Source of the DNA: Enoplosus armatus
Lineage: Eukaryota > Chordata > Actinopteri > Centrarchiformes > Enoplosidae
DNA: 64,000 nt
NCBI RefSeq assembly: GCF_043641665.1
Contig: NC_092198.1
Coordinates: 8,802,501-8,866,500, forward strand
Direction of reading: 5' to 3'
The notes beneath the pieces were generated by a model. It saw nothing but the letters and a program-made list of their open reading frames with translations, was not told where the DNA came from and did not search any database. Of this stretch, positions 59,826 through 64,000 are shown one piece after another; position 1 is the stretch's first letter, and each line of letters opens with the position of its first letter. The position numbers and the translations under genes are program-made.

Positions 59826-61230
59826 TATTTGATAAGATATTGCTTCCTGTTTATTAATTGTTGACGAGGTAAATGTTGCAATCAATCACAATATTGATTT
59901 CAGATGATATCGCCCAGCCCAATTTATTTTCTAATTCCTCACAGCTTTTCTGCATCTGGAATGCCCCATCAAAAGTACCCTTATAATACAGTGTAAAGTT
60001 TTCCAGACTGTTTTAACATTATGTATCAACACAACAAAAACAATGTGGTGACTCCATATAAAGCCTCATACATCATATCTCCACATGACAGTGTGCACTG
60101 GAGCGTTTAACTCTGCCTACAGACACAGAGTGTATATCTGCACATCCTGCATCTGAAACTATCTGCACTGAACTATAATCAAACTTTAAGCATTTACATG
60201 ATATTAAGTATGTCATTATATGACTGCTCATGAAAACAAAAATATCGGAACCGATGAATACCTTATTACACTGCACATGAAAAGCAACTAATACATTTAT
60301 TTACTTTACAGGTCTTCATAATTAGCTACTTTGCATCAGTATCAGCCTAAAAATAATCAGCACACGCATGCACTGTTGCACACAACAGCAATGATGCTAA
60401 TGTTTATTGTCATATGCACGTTAGCCCCGTCCTCAGGCAGGTCAAAGAGCCCAGTCAAGTAGAAAGGAGCACCCACAGAGCACACAGAAACTCAAAACAC
60501 ATGGGCTCCAAACCAATTCTCCCTACTAGCCACACGACTCCAGACTAAATCTTTGTTTTTACCCCCATCGTTAATTCTGGTTTCATTACATGCTGTTAAG
60601 CAAAGAGAGACAGCAAAAGACAGATGGGATAAGATGTGACGGTCACGAGGTGGATTTAAACAGACGAGGCTGGGGGCTTGAGCCTACTAATGCACCTGAC
60701 GACTTACAGTAGGATCACAACCAACCACTGCTATGAATGTAATGACAAGCGAAAAGATCGGGCTGGTCACACAGAGATGTTTATTCATATATTTTTAGAT
60801 CTGTTCAACAGCAGGGATATGCGTGTAATGGAAAGACACATTTATATTCTTGAGCCCGATCTGGCTTTACACATAGAGTAACAGATGGTCTCTCTAGCAT
60901 AAAAACAATTGCAAGCTAGCAGTAACTTTTTTTCTGATAATATAATTCCACATTCATATTATTTCTTGTGGCTCGGTAATGGAGATTGAATAGAAATATG
61001 AGACAGGCAAAGCTTCCCTCACTCCCTCCGTCAACATTTCAGTCCACAAGCATTAATTTAATGCTTCGTCTATCTAATATTGTAATCCTATAAAAATTTC
61101 TGCTATTGTAATTTTGCCCATCACCACCTCTGAGTCATGAAGCGCAGACCCACGAGTCTATATTCTCACAGACTCTAACTCCATCAGACTCCACTCTCTC
61201 TTTTTCGTTTATCAACTGCAAACTTTGTGC

Positions 61231-61232
<2 letters not shown>
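59826..61232. other. Intergenic, no gene recognised
   Basis: Possible LINE-tail trace at 60399-60420 (TGTTTATTGTCATATGCACG). 60640-61180 is unique. No supported coding sequence. Confidence 0.5.

Positions 61233-61269
<37 letters not shown>
61233..61269. repeat. (GT)18 microsatellite
   Basis: Thirty-seven bases of GT. Confidence 0.97.
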
Positions 61270-61271
<2 letters not shown>

Positions 61272-61483
61272 TGTAGGGGGGTGAAAAGAGCAGGCAGGTT
61301 GAGGTTCAGTGTGTTGTGAATGATGCCTGATTCAATCCCCAGAGACGTAAAGGGTGTAGGCTTATGTGCACAACTGCACAGACAGAAAATGCACACATAA
61401 ACATACAACACTTTCTCTGGCAGCACTTCCTGTCCCTCGGGAGGTGGCTACATGAGAATAAGTGAGTGTGAGTGTTTGCGTGC

Positions 61484-61498
61484 GTGTGTGTGTGTGTG
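61484..61498. repeat. Short (GT)7 in a GT-rich stretch
   Basis: GT run within 61460-61505, interrupted by TGCG units. Confidence 0.9.
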
Positions 61499-61659
61499 CG
61501 TGCGCATGTTGGGAGGTTAAGGCTAAAAGGGAGATATTCGACAGAAACCAAGCCAGAGCACAAACTGAAAACTAGTTCAGGTATAACAGGGTACACAGTG
61601 GCAAATTACTATATCAGAGAGCTAGACACTCCTGGTTTTCCAGCTGGATGAATTAACTG

Positions 61660-62130
61660 GAATCCATCTCTTTTTTATGGAAAATAGGCCACAAATTAGC
61701 ACCTGAGATAAGCTTTGAGCCAGTGAGCCAGGATGCAGCCTCCCGACTTTTAATATGCATTAGATAACCTGATTTTGACATTTTATTAATAGGGAAACTG
61801 TCGGCACAGGGATACAGAATTCTTTATTTAATCACTGTTACATTACTATGGTGATTGTGTATCAAATGGAAAGATGACACAATAATCTAATTTTTATGAC
61901 ATCGGCATATTAATGTATGTCAGAGAGAAAGGAGCTATTATTGTGGCCTGTGTATATTCTGCCAGTGGGTTTCATTGTGGCTGTGCTGCCCTTGAGGGAA
62001 TCGATTATATGACATTGCCATTCCTTTAGCATAAATAGAGTCGCACAACAACTAAAGGCCCACGCTTGCCTCAACAATAGAAACTTATACCTCTCTGCTA
62101 ATTTAAATCAATAACGTTTGAGCTAATGAA
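61660..62130. promoter_or_regulatory. Candidate conserved non-coding block
   Basis: About 470 bp of unique sequence with GATGAATTAACTGG, CACCTGAGATAAGC, TTTTAATATGCATTAGATAA, CATATTAATGTATG and a central GGCTGTGCTGCCC. No repeat signature and no long frame. Of the candidate enhancers it is the longest clean block. Conservation is untested. Confidence 0.3.
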
Positions 62131-64000
62131 CAAGTGTTGAAAACATCTCAAATATGTGAGTAACTTGATCCCCCTGAGGATCAAATAATATTACACACAT
62201 TTTCACACAACACATTTTCTAATAGACCACTCTATCAAAAAAAACATACCACTATTATATCGTATAACTCTACTGACAATCAGTCTGGCTGACTAGACAT
62301 ATAGCAAAGAGCTCTCTGGTGCAACGTAGAACTCCTTATAAGCACAACAGCAAAACATAAAATGCAAATCAAGTCACTGGAAAATTAGCATTGCTTAGGT
62401 AACACCTCAAGCAGTCATCAACCAAAACAAACCCTGCCAGGACAAACAGTGAACGACTGCTCCGCTGTGAGGATATTAGTTTAAGGACAACATTTAAAGA
62501 GATCTGCTGACTGTTGCTGAGACATTTGATATAAGAGAGAGACTCACTGCTAAAACAATCAGTAGACCCAAACAACAACAAACTAGCAGGAAAGACACAG
62601 AAACAGTCAAGAGGATGTAATGTGCCAAACAACATTATTATAGATCAGTAGTTTTTATAATTGACTCATGTATTTAGTGGGCAAATATGTATGTATGTCT
62701 TACAATGCAATTTAATCCAATGTAACACCTTCAATATGTAACAGAAAGGCCTCAGGTGTGAATCAATAATTATTAATAATAATTGCCTTTATTAATCGTT
62801 TGTATATCTAATGATCAGTGTTACCAAACAAAACCACTCAGTTAAAGTACAATATTAGATCAGATTAGATAATAGAGCCAGGATCTTCAGCTGGCCCAAT
62901 CAATGTTTTACTTTATTGATCTACTTTATTATTTCTATTTCATTAATCATGTATGATAATGTCCAGCCTTTCCTTAAATTTTTTATTCATTACATATTAT
63001 GTTCTGCAGCCAATAGGAACAGATGAAAATCATCCAATCACTTGCTAACTCTAACCCAAAATAAAAATGCCATTTCCTACTTTAAAGAAAGAAATGGTAG
63101 ACACAGATTTGGGATATGACGTCTATGGGTTTACTTAGTGATAAGACTGCTGTGGAAGGATAACAAAAGGCTTTCAGGAGAACTTATAACATTACCTGGA
63201 TTCCATTAGCCTGGAAGAACACAGAATTGCAGAAATAAGTTTTCTGCATTTTTTTCCACAGACTTAAGTGCTAAGTTAAAAGGGTTAGGCACTTATACAA
63301 GTAATTAGTTCAACCTTAAGTTCACCACCTCATTCATGAATTCAGAGAGACGGTTTTGGCAGCTCTCTGTAACTGTGAGCAGAAGAGGCTGCACATTTAA
63401 GGCTGCAGGATGTCATTATACCATATGCCACCTGTGGTACTGCCCACTGCTACAAGGCTTTTTGGAGCCACTGAAACATTTTCTTTCCAATGTGATCATT
63501 TCAGCATCCTTACTATGGTGATGAGATTTGTTAAGACCCCCTTTGTCAGGAAAGACAGAAGCAATTGATTCCATCAGTGGATGAAGCTTTCTGTGCTTAC
63601 TTACTCACCACTGTGCTTGTGAAATCCAGAAGAGTTTTAATGTTGTTTCACGCAGTATTGCCTGTCTCACCTCTGACCACGCCCAGCATCACTGATGGGG
63701 GCTCTGTGCACCTGTAACCACACCCACCAGTGACATCATGGTGTACTGACACACTTCTACATCACTGCAGCAAGATGAGAAGTTAAACCACTGGAGACCA
63801 GATTTTCAAGGGTTGTTAAGTTGCACTTAAACTAGAGAGGAAAAGATTAAGTACTTCAAAAATTGTTTCAAGAAATAAAAGCTCTGAGAAGAATTAGAGC
63901 TTTAGGCTTTTTGATTTCATGTGTGCACACTAACAATTTGCTGAAAAAGGGGAAATCGGTTGCAAGCGGTAATGTGTAAATTACCTAGCTCCATTGTAAA
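62131..64000. other. Intergenic, no gene recognised
   Basis: Mostly A+T-rich. 63660-63850 (GACCACGCCCAGCATCACTG, CCACTGGAGACCAGATTTTC) may be a dispersed repeat. The 88-residue minus-strand frame at 62369-62635 and the 61-residue frame at 63336-63521 have no recognisable features. Confidence 0.45.

Noticed and set aside
1..64000. CRISPR arrays, operons, phage or other prokaryotic systems
   Set aside because: Tandem repeats present are simple microsatellites without spacer structure, and the content is that of a vertebrate genome.

Overview
The window looks like teleost (probably percomorph) fish nuclear DNA. It is gene-poor and A+T-leaning, with long (GT)n, (CA)n, (CTGT)n and poly-G tracts, tRNA-derived SINEs, fish-type MITEs and 3' ends of LINEs of the CR1/L2/Rex1 group. 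No operons, prokaryotic genes, CRISPR arrays, rRNA or true tRNA genes were found. Nearly all the short open frames lie in repeats or unique non-coding DNA.

One host gene can be supported. On the minus strand at 11017-11089 is a first coding exon encoding a signal peptide. Its MDL start, LEGI block and QGVY end, with a phase-1 splice donor, match the N-terminus of MDGA2 (MAM domain-containing GPI-anchored Ig-superfamily protein 2). A CpG-rich promoter/5'-UTR block (about 11.1-12.1 kb) with three small upstream ORFs lies just 5' of it. Positions 1-11016 are therefore intron 1 of the gene, with exon 2 outside the window. Positions from about 12.1 kb to 64 kb are its 5' flank, which resembles the gene desert around human MDGA2.

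Region by region: 1-0.5 kb holds an old LTR-like remnant. 4.4-7.1 kb holds a MITE fragment, a SINE and a dispersed repeat with a perfect CRE palindrome. 11-12.1 kb is the promoter and exon 1. 17-20 kb and 23.5-24.6 kb are repeat-rich, including two identical 150-bp copies. 22.0-22.6 kb is a GC-rich block with a possible alternative first exon. 34.1, 38.8-39.2, 41.7-42.2 and 45.7-46.2 kb hold SINE, MITE and other dispersed repeats. 46.8-48.1 kb is a dead 5'-truncated LINE. 56-60 kb has more repeats. Between them are unique, motif-rich stretches (near 21.1, 25.3, 30.9, 35.8, 40.7, 50.6, 51.9, 53.2 and 61.9 kb) that look like candidate conserved non-coding elements. That reading rests on composition and motifs only, because no alignment could be run.

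I found no convincing undescribed biological system. The observations most worth checking are the mdga2 first exon with its uORFs, the candidate alternative exon at 22.25-22.31 kb, the identical 150-bp copies and the enhancer-like blocks.
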